Of a stretch of 64,000 nucleotides of DNA, positions 1 through 9,628 are shown piece after piece. Each line of letters opens with the position of its first letter. Position 1 is the stretch's first letter. The DNA is from Pedobacter lusitanus. GTDB taxonomy: Bacteria > Bacteroidota > Bacteroidia > Sphingobacteriales > Sphingobacteriaceae. A program made the translations under genes and the position numbers. The DNA is taken from NCBI RefSeq assembly GCF_040026395.1, contig NZ_CP157278.1:4216001-4280000 (forward strand), in the 5' to 3' direction. The notes beneath the pieces are model-generated. The model did not search any database. It saw only the letters and a program-made list of their open reading frames with translations, and was not told the DNA's origin.

Positions 1-649
1 GAACACCAAATACCGAATAAAAGTTAAAAGCATCAGCCAGCATAAAAGCTCCGTTATGGTGAAAGTCATCTCCATGAAACCAGTCTGTTACAGGTGCCTG
101 TGGAGATACGGCTTTCAGACCTGGATGTGCGCCGGGTAAAGATGCAGTTGAGTAAAATCCTGGATAAGAGATTCCGTATATACCGGCTTTACCATTGTTG
201 TTCGGGATATTTTTAATTAACCAGTCAATGGTATCATAAGTGTCAGAACTTTCGTCAATATCTTTTTTAGTCTTTTTATTGGCAATCTGAGGACGAACGT
301 CTACAAATTCACCTTCACTCATCCATCTGCCACGAACATCCTGATAGACAAAAATAAACCCTTCTCTGAGGAACAGCGGATCGGGTCCTAAACTGGTTTT
401 GAATTTGTTTTCGCCATAAGGGGAAATGGTATAGGGCGTCCGGTTAATCAGAAACGGATATTGCTGGTTCTTGTTTTTCGGGATGTAAATAGCTGTGAAA
501 AGTTTGACCCCATCCCGCATAGGTATTTGTCTTTCAATTTTAGTGTAGTTTTCACGGATATAGGCCGAATCCGTAACCTGAGCATTTGAAGAATAGCTGG
601 TTAACAGGCAGCAGAAGGCTACCCAGAACATTTTGTATAAAGGCTTCAT
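1..649 (-). CDS. CocE/NonD family hydrolase (X-Pro dipeptidyl-peptidase-like), N-terminal part
   Basis: The gene is cut by the left window edge; 216 codons from the N-terminus are visible. A signal peptide (about residues 1-24, ending SSNAQ) points to export. The alpha/beta-hydrolase core is recognisable: the strand before MRDGVKL, the oxyanion-region motif YQDVRGRWMSEGEF near residues 102-115, and the nucleophile elbow GISYPGFYS with Ser161. These are the hallmarks of the S15/CocE family (glutaryl-7-ACA acylase, cocaine esterase, Xaa-Pro dipeptidyl-peptidase), which hydrolyses ester or amide bonds. The Asp and His of the triad lie outside the window. It is transcribed away from the GtrA gene, with which it shares a 148-bp divergent intergenic region. 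The exact substrate cannot be told; a peptidase acting on secreted peptides is an inference. Confidence 0.85.
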   Translation of the reverse strand, partial: MKPLYKMFWVAFCCLLTSYSSNAQVTDSAYIRENYTKIERQIPMRDGVKLFTAIYIPKNKNQQYPFLINRTPYTISPYGENKFKTSLGPDPLFLREGFIFVYQDVRGRWMSEGEFVDVRPQIANKKTKKDIDESSDTYDTIDWLIKNIPNNNGKAGIYGISYPGFYSTASLPGAHPGLKAVSPQAPVTDWFHGDDFHHNGAFMLADAFNFYSVFGV

Positions 650-744
650 AAGAAAAGTTTAGATGGCCTAAATTTAATCTTTTCTGAAAGATATGAGTCC
701 TTTTTTATGGCGCAGCAGGCTTTATAATCTAAAATGTTACTCAT

Positions 745-778
745 TTTGACCCTCAATTATAAAATGATTGTACCTTTG
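745..778 (+). promoter_or_regulatory. Bacteroidetes-type promoter for the GtrA/GT39 pair
   Basis: TTTG at 745-748, a 22-nt spacer, then TACCTTTG at 771-778 match the Bacteroidetes consensus TTTG-N(17-23)-TAnnTTTG on both boxes. Transcription would start near 785, leaving a leader of roughly 13 nt before the ATG at 798. This is one of the two cleanest promoters in the window. Confidence 0.65.
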
Positions 779-797
779 GTTCACCGAATGATCAATC

Positions 798-1244
798 ATG
801 CCGCAAAACAAATTCAGTATATCTTCTCTTTCTTCTTTATTAACGCCAAAATTTCTGGCGTTTATTAAATTTGGAATCACAGGAGTATCCGGACTGATCA
901 TAGATTTTTCATTGACCTGGTTTTTTAAGGATGAAATGAATTTTAATAAATTCGTTGCTAACGGGATAGGGTTTACTGCGGCTGTTGTCAGTAATTATAT
1001 TATTCACCGTAACTGGACATTTAAGGATAATAAATCAAAAACAGGAATGCAGTTTACTGCCTTTTTTACGGTTTCATTAATTGGCCTGTTTTTAAATTCG
1101 GCTATCATATTTCTATTAAATAATATGCTGTTTGTGAACTTTTATATCAGTAAAGCAGCAGCGATATTCATTGTTTTTTTCTGGAATTTCAGTGCCAACT
1201 ATTTCTTTGTTTTTAAATCTCCTGACAAAGAAAAATCAATCTAA
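798..1244 (+). CDS. GtrA family membrane protein
   Basis: A 148-residue, very hydrophobic protein with four predicted membrane helices (about residues 18-38, 52-70, 85-107, 115-138). The helix-1 region FIKFGITGVSGLIIDF and the later NRNWTF-like stretch (NYIIHRNWTFKDN, about 66-78) are typical of GtrA (PF04138). GtrA proteins are thought to move or position undecaprenyl-phosphate-linked sugars across the inner membrane. The gene starts 8 nt before a GT39 glycosyltransferase, so the two probably act together on a lipid-linked sugar that is added to an envelope polymer or lipid. It has its own strong promoter at 745-778. The polymer concerned is unknown. Confidence 0.85.
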   Translation: MPQNKFSISSLSSLLTPKFLAFIKFGITGVSGLIIDFSLTWFFKDEMNFNKFVANGIGFTAAVVSNYIIHRNWTFKDNKSKTGMQFTAFFTVSLIGLFLNSAIIFLLNNMLFVNFYISKAAAIFIVFFWNFSANYFFVFKSPDKEKSI

Positions 1245-1252
1245 AAATTAAT

Positions 1253-2920
1253 ATGCAGAAAATACTTGCAGATCAGACTACAAAATGGCTTTATCTTTTT
1301 ATAGGTTTTGCTGTATTGCTAAATTTTACGGGGTTATTTGTGACAGTGATCGGACCTGATGGAGCGTTATATGCAACCATAGCTAAGGGTATGGCACAGC
1401 ATAATAATTTCAATGACCTGCTGGTAGAAGGAAAAGACTGGCTGGACAAACCGCATTTTCCATTTTGGATAACGGCTGTTTTCTTCAAAATATTTGGGAT
1501 TAATACCTGGGCTTATAAATTGCCAGGGGTATTGTTTGTCCTGATGGCTGCTGTCTATACTTATAAATTTGCCAGAGAACTCTATACTGAAAGGGTTGGC
1601 TTATGGGCTGCTTTATTACTGCTGACAGCACAGCATATACTCATTTGTACAATGGATGTGCGTGCAGAACCTTTTCTGACAGGTCTCATTATTGCCAGTG
1701 TTTATCATTTTTATAAGTCTTTGGGCAAAAAATGGTTCTGGCATCTGGTTATCGCTTCTGTATTTGCAGCCTGTGCGGTCATGACCAAAGGTATTTTTGC
1801 CTTGATTCCAATCGGTGGGGCAATTGGCGGACATCTGCTGATTAAAAAGAACTGGAAAATGGTGTTTAATTTCAGATGGCTGCTCGCGGCAGTCCTGATC
1901 TTTATCTTTATTCTTCCTGAACTTTACACTTTGTATAATCAGTTTGATCTGCATCCTGATAAGGTTATTTTTGGTCGTCAGGGTGTTTCCGGGATCCGGT
2001 TCTTTTTCTGGGACAGTCAGTTTGGAAGATTTTTTAACAATGGTCCGATTAAGAAATCAAGTGGTGACCCTACTTTCTTTTTGCACACCATTTTATGGGC
2101 ATTTTTACCCTGGAGTCTGCTTTTTTACACAGCAGTATTTCAGTTTTTCCGTCAGCATTTCAGAAAGCCGGTACAGGCAGAATGGTATTGTATTTCGGGA
2201 TCTTTACTAACCTTACTGATATTCTCTTTATCAAAATTCCAGCTTCCGTTTTATATCACTATTGTATTTCCGTTTTTTACGATCATTTGCGCGCAGTACC
2301 TGTGCAATCTTAAACTGGAAAGTTCTGTAATAGCAATCCGGATAATGCAGCTTATCGTAGGGGGGATCATGATGTTTCTGATTATCGCCCTGCATTATTT
2401 TTTCCAGCCGGATAATATTACTGTATTTTCTGCTTTCCTGTTGGCAGGAGCTGTCGCTTTATTTTTTGTAGTTACGTTTTATTTTGATAATGACCGTTAT
2501 AAGGTTTTTTTCCAGGTTTGTACCATCGCTTTTTTTGTGAATTTGTATTTTAACCTGGCTTATTATCCGCGGTTAGTCAAATATCAGGCTGACAGTGAAG
2601 CTGCATTCTGGATTAATACGCATAATAAGCAGGATCTGCCGGTAGTACGGAGCCGTATCGGCTATGCTTTTGCCCTGGATTTTTATCTCAATGCCCCGCT
2701 TTATTTTTTAACAGACGGAGAACAGTCTTTTTTACCTCCAAAACCTTATTTACTGTATGCAGATACGGAACTTATTGATCAGTATATCAAACAGGGAGTT
2801 AAGATGAAAAGGCTGAAAACCTTTGAAAGTTACCGGATTACGAAGGTAAACGGCAAGTTTTTGAATCACACTGCACGTCAGGGCGTATTGTCTGCTACTG
2901 AAGTAGTGTTGATTAATTGA
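1253..2920 (+). CDS. ArnT-like glycosyltransferase, family 39
   Basis: A 555-residue polytopic inner-membrane protein. The first periplasmic loop carries GPDGALYATIAKG (residues 34-46; Asp36 is the expected catalytic acid) and WLDKPHFPFW (63-72), the two signatures of ArnT/PMT-type enzymes that transfer a sugar from an undecaprenyl- or dolichyl-phosphate donor. About ten to twelve membrane helices follow, then a soluble C-terminal domain from about residue 440. It lies 8 nt behind the GtrA gene in one transcript. In ArnT the acceptor is lipid A; here the acceptor (lipid A, protein or polymer) cannot be decided from sequence. Confidence 0.85.
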   Translation: MQKILADQTTKWLYLFIGFAVLLNFTGLFVTVIGPDGALYATIAKGMAQHNNFNDLLVEGKDWLDKPHFPFWITAVFFKIFGINTWAYKLPGVLFVLMAAVYTYKFARELYTERVGLWAALLLLTAQHILICTMDVRAEPFLTGLIIASVYHFYKSLGKKWFWHLVIASVFAACAVMTKGIFALIPIGGAIGGHLLIKKNWKMVFNFRWLLAAVLIFIFILPELYTLYNQFDLHPDKVIFGRQGVSGIRFFFWDSQFGRFFNNGPIKKSSGDPTFFLHTILWAFLPWSLLFYTAVFQFFRQHFRKPVQAEWYCISGSLLTLLIFSLSKFQLPFYITIVFPFFTIICAQYLCNLKLESSVIAIRIMQLIVGGIMMFLIIALHYFFQPDNITVFSAFLLAGAVALFFVVTFYFDNDRYKVFFQVCTIAFFVNLYFNLAYYPRLVKYQADSEAAFWINTHNKQDLPVVRSRIGYAFALDFYLNAPLYFLTDGEQSFLPPKPYLLYADTELIDQYIKQGVKMKRLKTFESYRITKVNGKFLNHTARQGVLSATEVVLIN

Positions 2921-2971
2921 AAGATTAACAAGAAACCCCCTTTCTGATGCTTTATTTCTATTGGGGATTAT

Positions 2972-2979
2972 TAACTTTG
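2972..2979 (+). promoter_or_regulatory. -7 box of the lpdA promoter
   Basis: TAACTTTG matches TAnnTTTG exactly and lies 20 nt before the ATG at 3000. No convincing TTTG -33 element was seen at the proper distance. It argues against the upstream in-frame TTG at 2961 as start, since that codon would precede the transcription start. Confidence 0.45.
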
Positions 2980-2999
2980 TACAACAAAATTTTATCATT

Positions 3000-4406
3000 A
3001 TGCAATACGACGTCGTTATTATTGGTTCTGGTCCTGGTGGTTATGTTAGCGCAATAAGATGTGCACAATTAGGGTTGAAAACAGCAGTTATAGAAAAATA
3101 TAAAACTTTTGGTGGAACTTGCTTAAATGTAGGTTGTATTCCATCTAAAGCATTGTTAGACTCTTCAGAGCATTATCATAATGCTGCTCATACCTTCACT
3201 ACTCATGGTATTGACCTGAAAGATCTGAGTGTGAATATGTCACAAATGATCGCCCGTAAGGACGATGTGGTAGCGCAAAATACAGCAGGTATTACTTACC
3301 TGTTCAAAAAGAATAAAATTGACAGTTTTGAAGGATTAGGATCTTTTGTAGATAAAAACACAATTAAGATTACTAAAACTGACGGAACATCAGAAACGAT
3401 CACAGCTAAAAATGTAGTGATTGCATCAGGATCTAAGCCTACTGCATTACCATTTTTACCAGTTGATAAGAAAAGAATTATTACTTCAACAGAAGCATTG
3501 AATATCAAAGAAGTTCCAAAAACGATGATCGTTATTGGTGGTGGTGTAATCGGACTGGAATTAGGTTCTGTTTACGCCCGTCTGGGAACTAAAGTTTCTG
3601 TAGTTGAATACCTGCCAACAATTATTGCTACTATGGATGGCGGTCTGGGTAAAGAATTACAACGTGTTTTAAAGAAATCACTGGGTATGGAGTTCTTTAT
3701 GGGACATAAAGTAACCGGTGCAACTGCAAAGGGTAAAAAAGTAACTGTTTCTGCATTGAACGCTAAAGGCGAAGAAGTGAGTTTAGAGGCTGATTACTGT
3801 ATCGTTGCTGTTGGCCGTACTGCTTATACTACAGGATTAGGTCTGGAAAACATTGGGATCAAAACTGAAGAACGTGGTAATAAGATTCCGGTTAACGCAC
3901 ATTTAGAGACTGCTGTACCAGGTGTATATGCTATCGGTGACGTAATTACAGGAGCAATGCTTGCGCATAAAGCGGAAGATGAAGGTGTTTTTGTAGCTGA
4001 GACTATTGCTGGTCAGAAACCACATATTAATTATAACCTGATCCCGGGAGTTGTTTATACCTGGCCTGAGGTTGCATCAGTAGGTTATACTGAAGAGCAG
4101 CTGAAAGAAAAAGGTGTAAAATATAAAGCAGGTTCTTTCCCTTTCAAAGCGAGTGGACGTGCTAAGGCAAGCATGGATACTGACGGTTTTGTAAAGGTGC
4201 TGGCAGATGAGTCTACAGATGAGATATTAGGTGTTCATATGATTGGCCCACGTGCTGCTGATATGATTGCTGAAGCTGTTGTAGCTATGGAATTCCGTGC
4301 TTCTGCAGAAGATATCGCAAGAATCTGTCATGCTCACCCAACATATACTGAAGCTATTAAAGAAGCTGCTATGGCGGCAACTGCGAACAGAGCAATTCAT
4401 ATGTAA
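3000..4406 (+). CDS. lpdA: dihydrolipoyl dehydrogenase (E3)
   Basis: 468 residues, the usual length. The enzyme reoxidises the dihydrolipoyl group of 2-oxoacid dehydrogenase complexes with NAD+. Visible features: the FAD-binding GSGPGGYVSA motif (residues 9-18); the redox disulfide GGTCLNVGCIPSK with Cys41 and Cys46; the NAD-binding VIGGGVIGLELGSV; the second FAD motif VYAIGDV; and the C-terminal HAHPTYTEA with the catalytic His-Glu pair. The ATG at 3000 is chosen because it starts the conserved MQYDVVIIG and lies just after a promoter -7 box; an in-frame TTG at 2961 would add 13 unconserved residues. No E1/E2 gene is nearby, so it probably serves several complexes. A hairpin terminator follows. 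Confidence 0.97.
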   Translation: MQYDVVIIGSGPGGYVSAIRCAQLGLKTAVIEKYKTFGGTCLNVGCIPSKALLDSSEHYHNAAHTFTTHGIDLKDLSVNMSQMIARKDDVVAQNTAGITYLFKKNKIDSFEGLGSFVDKNTIKITKTDGTSETITAKNVVIASGSKPTALPFLPVDKKRIITSTEALNIKEVPKTMIVIGGGVIGLELGSVYARLGTKVSVVEYLPTIIATMDGGLGKELQRVLKKSLGMEFFMGHKVTGATAKGKKVTVSALNAKGEEVSLEADYCIVAVGRTAYTTGLGLENIGIKTEERGNKIPVNAHLETAVPGVYAIGDVITGAMLAHKAEDEGVFVAETIAGQKPHINYNLIPGVVYTWPEVASVGYTEEQLKEKGVKYKAGSFPFKASGRAKASMDTDGFVKVLADESTDEILGVHMIGPRAADMIAEAVVAMEFRASAEDIARICHAHPTYTEAIKEAAMAATANRAIHM

Positions 4407-4421
4407 GCGGAATACAAATTA

Positions 4422-5270
4422 TTAAAAACCTGCAGTGCTTTCTGCGGGTTTTTTTATGCCTTTTTCAGGATGGGCTTCTGCCATTGCTTTTACACCCATT
4501 TGTATCAGCCTGAGGTTCTCGTCCTGATGACCATGCTGCACTTCAACATTGATATAAGGGATCTTATTCTGCATAGCATAAATGGAAAGTGACCCGTCAT
4601 CTACTGCTTCCTGTGATTGTAAAACTACATTGACGTCTTCTTTTTTCAGCAGGTTAAAGAGTTTGAGTTCGGTAACGAGTATCATATCATCTTCATCCAT
4701 TTCATAATTTACATGGACTGAATCGGCAGTGCTTCCGAGTTCATTTTCGGGTAAATAACTCTGGATACCAAATCCGCCGTCTGCGTTATTATGGAGTGTG
4801 AATATATAACCGGGTCTGTTCTGGTTGTAGGTTTTCATAATAATCTTGCCGGTGTTTTTAAGTTCAGCTATTACCGGTTCGCTGGATGCACCATATTTTG
4901 CCAGACCAAGCGGCAGACCTTCATCTGTATAAATGCTGTTTGGATCCGTCTGATAGGTTATTTCATCTTCTGTGAATTTGAAATTTCTGGCTCCTCCATA
5001 TTGACAATCTAATATGCTTCCACCATTCATGGCGATATAATCAAAGGCGGCTTTTACACCGGTGTCTTCATTATCATGGATAGCAAGGAAATTGATACCG
5101 GGTGTCTGATAACTGTATCTGACCAGGTCAAGCTCAAGGTCTCCAAGCATAATTTTAGTACTATCGGTAGTCATTCCATCGAATACCGGAGGATGCTGTG
5201 CCTTAACCATAAATATATTGGTTATAAGCAGGATAAATATCATTGTATATTTTTTAATCGTCATATGCAT
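4422..5270 (-). CDS. secreted protein of unknown function with M14-like HxxE
   Basis: About 282 residues with a signal peptide (TMIFILLITNIFMVKAQ). The mature part begins HPPVFDG. I do not recognise a named family with confidence. Three conserved-looking histidine motifs stand out: AIHDNEDTG (an HxxE), FTLHNNADGGFG and VEVQHGHQDEN. HxxE plus a later His is how M14 carboxypeptidases and aspartoacylase-like deacylases bind zinc, so a zinc amidohydrolase is a possible but unproven role. The ATG at 5270 (or 5264) is preferred; an in-frame TTG at 5309 lies inside the terminator of the efflux operon. It is transcribed in the same direction as the efflux genes but separated from them by that terminator. 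Confidence 0.7.
   Translation of the reverse strand: MHMTIKKYTMIFILLITNIFMVKAQHPPVFDGMTTDSTKIMLGDLELDLVRYSYQTPGINFLAIHDNEDTGVKAAFDYIAMNGGSILDCQYGGARNFKFTEDEITYQTDPNSIYTDEGLPLGLAKYGASSEPVIAELKNTGKIIMKTYNQNRPGYIFTLHNNADGGFGIQSYLPENELGSTADSVHVNYEMDEDDMILVTELKLFNLLKKEDVNVVLQSQEAVDDGSLSIYAMQNKIPYINVEVQHGHQDENLRLIQMGVKAMAEAHPEKGIKKPAESTAGF
4424..4453. terminator. bidirectional terminator between lpdA and the convergent gene
   Basis: A-rich 5' side, stem CCTGCAG/CTGCGGG (7 bp with one G-T pair), then a T run. It serves lpdA on the + strand and overlaps the last codons of the convergent gene ending at 4422. Confidence 0.7.
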
Positions 5271-5293
5271 TGATTTATAATTTTCTATAACGC

Positions 5294-5323
5294 AAAAAAG
5301 GAACCACAATGGGTTCCTTTTTT
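5294..5323 (-). terminator. terminator of the efflux operon
   Basis: AAAAAAGGAACC - ACAAT(G) - GGTTCCTTTTTT forms a 12-bp perfect stem with A and T tracts on both sides, 20 nt beyond the RND gene stop. Confidence 0.85.
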
Positions 5324-5342
5324 GAATTTATATCAAATTAGC

Positions 5343-8300
5343 TTAATGCTGATGGTCTAAATCGTATTCGTGTACTTCTTTATGATCATAAGGTTCTACC
5401 ATTAATTCTTCAATAGTGACTCCTTTTTTATTAAATCCAAGACGATCAAGGATACTGTCAAAGATCTGGTACATTACTGGTACTACAATCAGCGTCAGGA
5501 ATAGTGAACTTAAAAGTCCTCCGATAATTACCCAGGCCAGACCATTTTTCCATTCTGCACCGGCTCCGGCTGCGAGTGCAATAGGCATCATACCAATTAC
5601 CATCGCAATAGTAGTCATCAGAATAGGGCGTAAACGAGCATGGTTGGCCAGTACCAGCGCCTCATGAGTAGTTTTACCCTCTGCTTTCATCTGATTGGTG
5701 AAATCGACCAGGATAATCGCATTCTTTGCTACCAGACCGATCAGCATGATCAGTCCTAAGATTGTGAATATATTTAATGCATTATTGGTTAATGCCAGTG
5801 CAAGCAAGGCTCCGATAACTGATAAAGGAATGGAGAACATAACTACGAAAGGATAAACAAAGCTATCGTAAAGCGCTACCATAATCAGATAAACAAGGAT
5901 GATTGAGGCTAATAAGGCAATTCCTAAAGTCCCAAAACCATCTCCCTGATTTTCGGCATCACCTGCCCATACATAACTTACACCTACAGGTTTTTTTAGT
6001 TTGCCGGATTTCTCCAGTTCTTCCAGTTGTTTTCTAAACTCTTCTACGATTGTACCGGTTGGACGGCCAATAGACTGTGCTCTAACTGAAACAGAAGTAC
6101 TTTTATCGCGTCTTTCTAACTGACTTGGACCAGAACCGTTGGTGATAGCTGCAAACTGTGATAATTTAATCTGTTTACCAGCAGTATTTACAAAGATCAG
6201 GTTCCTTACATCATCAATATTTTTACGGTTAAAGGTCTGATAACGGATATTAATGTCATATTCATATTCTCCTCTACGGAATTTACCATCTGTATTGCCA
6301 CTGAAAGCAGTCTGCATGGTTGCACCTACGGTTTGTAAAGTAAGCCCCAGAGAAGCCATCTTATCACGGTCTACCTGTACATTAATCTCAGGACTACCAT
6401 TCTCAACTGACAACTTAAGCTCTGCAGAACCTTTGATTTTAGCCAGAACAGCTTTGGCACCTTCGGCATATTTCATCGCACTGTCTAAATCAGAACCCAT
6501 TACAACCAGTTCGATAGGTGCATTCTCTGCGATACCCAGGATACTGATAGGAACAGTTTTTACTTTGGCACCGACCAGTACTTTGGAAAGTTCACGACTT
6601 ACTTTTGTTGCATAGATACTTGAAACGTCTTCACGTTTATCACGTTCAACCAGTTTTACGTTAATCTCAGATTTATAAGCAGTAGCCTGTGTTCCTCCAA
6701 AGTCACCGCTTGATTGTCCTACAGTAGTAATCAATTGAAGAATTTCCGGTTTTTTAACTAAAAATGCTTCTGCTTTTTGAGTTACCAGATTCGTTTGTTC
6801 TATCGAGGCATCCTTAGGAAGTTCTATCTGTACAAGGAATTCTCCTTTATCACTTTTAGGGAAAAACTCAGTTCCGATATATCCTGCAGGTATTAATCCG
6901 CATGAGCCAAAAAACATAACCAGTACAATGAGAATCGTTTTTCCTTTATTGGCCAGTGACCAGGTTAAGATACTTGTAATCCAGATAGTGAATTTACGTA
7001 ACTGTCCTTCAAACCATAAAATAAAGCGTCCGAATATGTTTTTACCTTCTATTTTTTCTAATTTACCAAAACGGGATGATAAAAGAGGTACGATAGAAAA
7101 GGAAGCAAGCAGAGAGAGCATTGTAGCAATAATTACCACAACACAGAATTGGCGCAGGATATTGGATACGAGACCCGTGCTAACCGCAATCGGGAAGAAT
7201 ACCACAACAATTACCAATGTAATGGATACAACGGTAAAGCCAATTTCACTGGTTGCATCATAAGCAGCACGAACCTTGTTTTTGCCCATCTCCATGTGAC
7301 GGTAAATATTTTCTAATACTACAATCGCATCATCAACCAGGATACCTACCACCAGGGATAATCCAAGTAGCGACATCAGGTTTAATGTATATCCCAGTAC
7401 GCTTATTCCGATAAATGTTGCAATCAGTGAAGCTGGAATAGAAACCATAACAATCAATGCATTTCTGATACTGTGTAAGAAGAAAAGCATCACAAAGGCT
7501 ACCAGAACAATTGCCAGTAATAAATCGTGGATAACTGCGTCTGCTGATTCCAGTGTGAAAATTGAACTATCGTTGGCAATAACTATTTTCAGTTCATTTT
7601 TTGAATAGTCTTTTTGAAGTGTTTCAATTACCTTATGAACACTTTTACTTACTTCTACAGCATTTGCATCAGATTGTTTAATGATTTGTATAGCGATAGC
7701 TCCTTTACGATCAATACGAGCTAATTTTTCTACTTCTTTTTGAGCATCTCTGACATCTGCGATATCCTGCAGGCGTATCTGAGCGCCATCCTTTCCGGTA
7801 CCTACAACTAATTTACGCAGTTCATCCACGTTTTTGTATTTTCCAGATAAACGAATCAGAATGTCTTGTGCATGTGTTTTTACACTACCGGTAGGGAAGT
7901 CAAGGTTTGAAGTCAAAATAGACTGTTGTACCTGTAAAACTGATAAGCCGTAACCCTGAATTTTATCTGCATCCAGGCCTACTTCAATTTCTCTTTCCTG
8001 GCCACCTACAAGGTTAACCTGTGCAACACCATTTACCCTTGATATAATTGGGGCAATACGTTTATCAATGAGGTCATAAAACGATGCATCATCCATTTTA
8101 GCAGATGCCGACATCGTGATAACCGGTAAATCATCTAAAGAGAATTTATTTAATGAAGGTGGTTTTACATCGGTAGGTAAATCCTTAAGAATAGAGTTTA
8201 CTTTACGCTGAGCCTCATTTAATGATAAATCTACATTAGCCTTGTCATTCAGGGTAATAGTTACAACGGATAAACTTTCGTAAGAAACCGCATTCAGTTT

Positions 8301-8534
8301 TTTAATGTTCTCCATAGAGGATACCGCATCCTCAATCTTCTTGGTGACTGTATTTTCTACCTCACTTGGTGAAGCACCAGGATATACTGTAGAGATAGAG
8401 ACCACATTCTGTGAGAACTTGGGCAGCAACTCATAACTTAAAGAGAAGTAGCTCAATAAACCCAGTAATGTCAGTACGCTGAATACTACAATGACAAGCG
8501 AAGGTCTTTTTATTGATATTTCTGTTAATTTCAT
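5343..8534 (-). CDS. RND multidrug efflux permease (AcrB/HAE1 type)
   Basis: 1063 residues, the usual size for an AcrB-type trimeric inner-membrane pump that exports drugs or detergents using the proton gradient. The N-terminus MKLTEISIKRPSLVIVVF is typical. Helix 4 keeps the adjacent Asp pair of the proton relay (GILVDDAIVVLEN, near residue 400), and helix 10-11 carries GLVAKNAIILVDF. Porter and docking regions lie between. It is the last gene of the operon TetR-TolC-adaptor-RND (11589 down to 5343) and sits 29 nt after the adaptor gene. The His-rich acidic C-terminal tail (about the last 20 residues, ending EYDLDHQH) is a small oddity. The substrate is not predictable; heavy-metal (CzcA-type) is less likely because the helix-4 motif is of the HAE1 kind. 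Confidence 0.95.
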   Translation of the reverse strand: MKLTEISIKRPSLVIVVFSVLTLLGLLSYFSLSYELLPKFSQNVVSISTVYPGASPSEVENTVTKKIEDAVSSMENIKKLNAVSYESLSVVTITLNDKANVDLSLNEAQRKVNSILKDLPTDVKPPSLNKFSLDDLPVITMSASAKMDDASFYDLIDKRIAPIISRVNGVAQVNLVGGQEREIEVGLDADKIQGYGLSVLQVQQSILTSNLDFPTGSVKTHAQDILIRLSGKYKNVDELRKLVVGTGKDGAQIRLQDIADVRDAQKEVEKLARIDRKGAIAIQIIKQSDANAVEVSKSVHKVIETLQKDYSKNELKIVIANDSSIFTLESADAVIHDLLLAIVLVAFVMLFFLHSIRNALIVMVSIPASLIATFIGISVLGYTLNLMSLLGLSLVVGILVDDAIVVLENIYRHMEMGKNKVRAAYDATSEIGFTVVSITLVIVVVFFPIAVSTGLVSNILRQFCVVVIIATMLSLLASFSIVPLLSSRFGKLEKIEGKNIFGRFILWFEGQLRKFTIWITSILTWSLANKGKTILIVLVMFFGSCGLIPAGYIGTEFFPKSDKGEFLVQIELPKDASIEQTNLVTQKAEAFLVKKPEILQLITTVGQSSGDFGGTQATAYKSEINVKLVERDKREDVSSIYATKVSRELSKVLVGAKVKTVPISILGIAENAPIELVVMGSDLDSAMKYAEGAKAVLAKIKGSAELKLSVENGSPEINVQVDRDKMASLGLTLQTVGATMQTAFSGNTDGKFRRGEYEYDINIRYQTFNRKNIDDVRNLIFVNTAGKQIKLSQFAAITNGSGPSQLERRDKSTSVSVRAQSIGRPTGTIVEEFRKQLEELEKSGKLKKPVGVSYVWAGDAENQGDGFGTLGIALLASIILVYLIMVALYDSFVYPFVVMFSIPLSVIGALLALALTNNALNIFTILGLIMLIGLVAKNAIILVDFTNQMKAEGKTTHEALVLANHARLRPILMTTIAMVIGMMPIALAAGAGAEWKNGLAWVIIGGLLSSLFLTLIVVPVMYQIFDSILDRLGFNKKGVTIEELMVEPYDHKEVHEYDLDHQH

Positions 8535-8563
8535 CTATATATAGATTATATGCTGATCTAAAA

Positions 8564-9628
8564 TTATTTGATAATTGCCACAGGGCTGCCGTCAACCAGG
8601 TTGATCTGTCCGCTGGTGATAACTGTTTCTCCTTCTTTCAATCCTTCAAGGATTTCTACCTGATCACTGATAATTCTGCCTGCAACTACTTTGCGCAGTT
8701 TTGCTGTATTTCCTTCGCCCAGTACAAAAACTTCGTTACTGCTTACACTACCCACAAATGAACCGCGGGGAATAGTAATCGTAGCTGCCTGTGCAGGAAA
8801 CTTAAAGATTGCAGTTCCGTACATACCTGCTTTGATGGTATTGGCGTGGTTATTATCTACTTCAATTTCGATTGGGAAATTTAAGGTTTCATCAGCTTTA
8901 GGGGCAATGAAAGTAATTTTACCAGAGAAATTATCGGCAGGGAAAACATTCGATTTAATCTGTACTGCTTCACCAACTTTCAGGTTGGCTACCTGACCTT
9001 CGTTTACATTAACTTTCAACTTTAATTTGGAAACATCAACCAGCTCAAACAATTGTGTACCCTGTGCTGTAACAAAAGCACCGGTTTCAATATATTTCTT
9101 GTTCACTATACCATCAATCGGAGATTTGATATTTGCATCACTAACTCTTCTGGCAGAACTCTGTAATCTTAGTTTTGCATTTCTTGTAGCCAGTTTTGCC
9201 TGGTCAAGCTGCTGTTGTGTTACACCACCTGTCTGGAAAGAACTTACATATCTGGCTTCATCTCTGATTGCATTATCCAATGCTGCCTGTGCAGTTTCTT
9301 TATCTGTATTGATGATTTCAGCGTCGATATGGGCTAGAACCTGTCCCTTATGTACGCGGTCGCCTTCTTCTACGTATATCTTTGTAATACGGCCGGCATT
9401 TTCTGATAAAAAGTTTAATTCCTTTTTAGGTATAAAATTACCATTCGCACTAAAATCCAAATCAACGGCCACTTTTTTCACGGGAGCCACGCGTACACTG
9501 ATAGCACCGCTTCCCTGAGCTACCAAAGCCGTTTGCGCGTCATTTTTCTTCTTATTGTTTTTAAGCACGAAAGCGATCGCTCCGATAACAACTATAATTA
9601 GAATGACTGTTATAATTCCTCTTTTCAT
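8564..9628 (-). CDS. RND efflux periplasmic adaptor (membrane fusion protein)
   Basis: 354 residues. An N-terminal membrane anchor (about residues 5-23), without a lipobox Cys, is followed by the biotinyl-lipoyl halves (SENAGRITKIYVEEGDRVHKGQVLA and IKSPIDGIVNKKYIETGAFV), the helical hairpin with Gln-rich TQQQLDQA between them, and a beta-barrel/MP-proximal end (GSFVGSVSSNEVFVL...). Such adaptors connect the inner-membrane RND pump to TolC. The start codon overlaps the stop of the TolC gene by 4 nt, so translation is probably coupled. Confidence 0.95.
   Translation of the reverse strand: MKRGIITVILIIVVIGAIAFVLKNNKKKNDAQTALVAQGSGAISVRVAPVKKVAVDLDFSANGNFIPKKELNFLSENAGRITKIYVEEGDRVHKGQVLAHIDAEIINTDKETAQAALDNAIRDEARYVSSFQTGGVTQQQLDQAKLATRNAKLRLQSSARRVSDANIKSPIDGIVNKKYIETGAFVTAQGTQLFELVDVSKLKLKVNVNEGQVANLKVGEAVQIKSNVFPADNFSGKITFIAPKADETLNFPIEIEVDNNHANTIKAGMYGTAIFKFPAQAATITIPRGSFVGSVSSNEVFVLGEGNTAKLRKVVAGRIISDQVEILEGLKEGETVITSGQINLVDGSPVAIIK

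Noticed and set aside
5416..7263. Several open frames on the + strand opposite the RND pump gene (e.g. 5416-5667, 6253-6615, 6928-7263)
   Set aside because: They are shadows of the - strand pump gene. Their products are composed of low-complexity Ser/Thr/Ile stretches with no recognisable motif.
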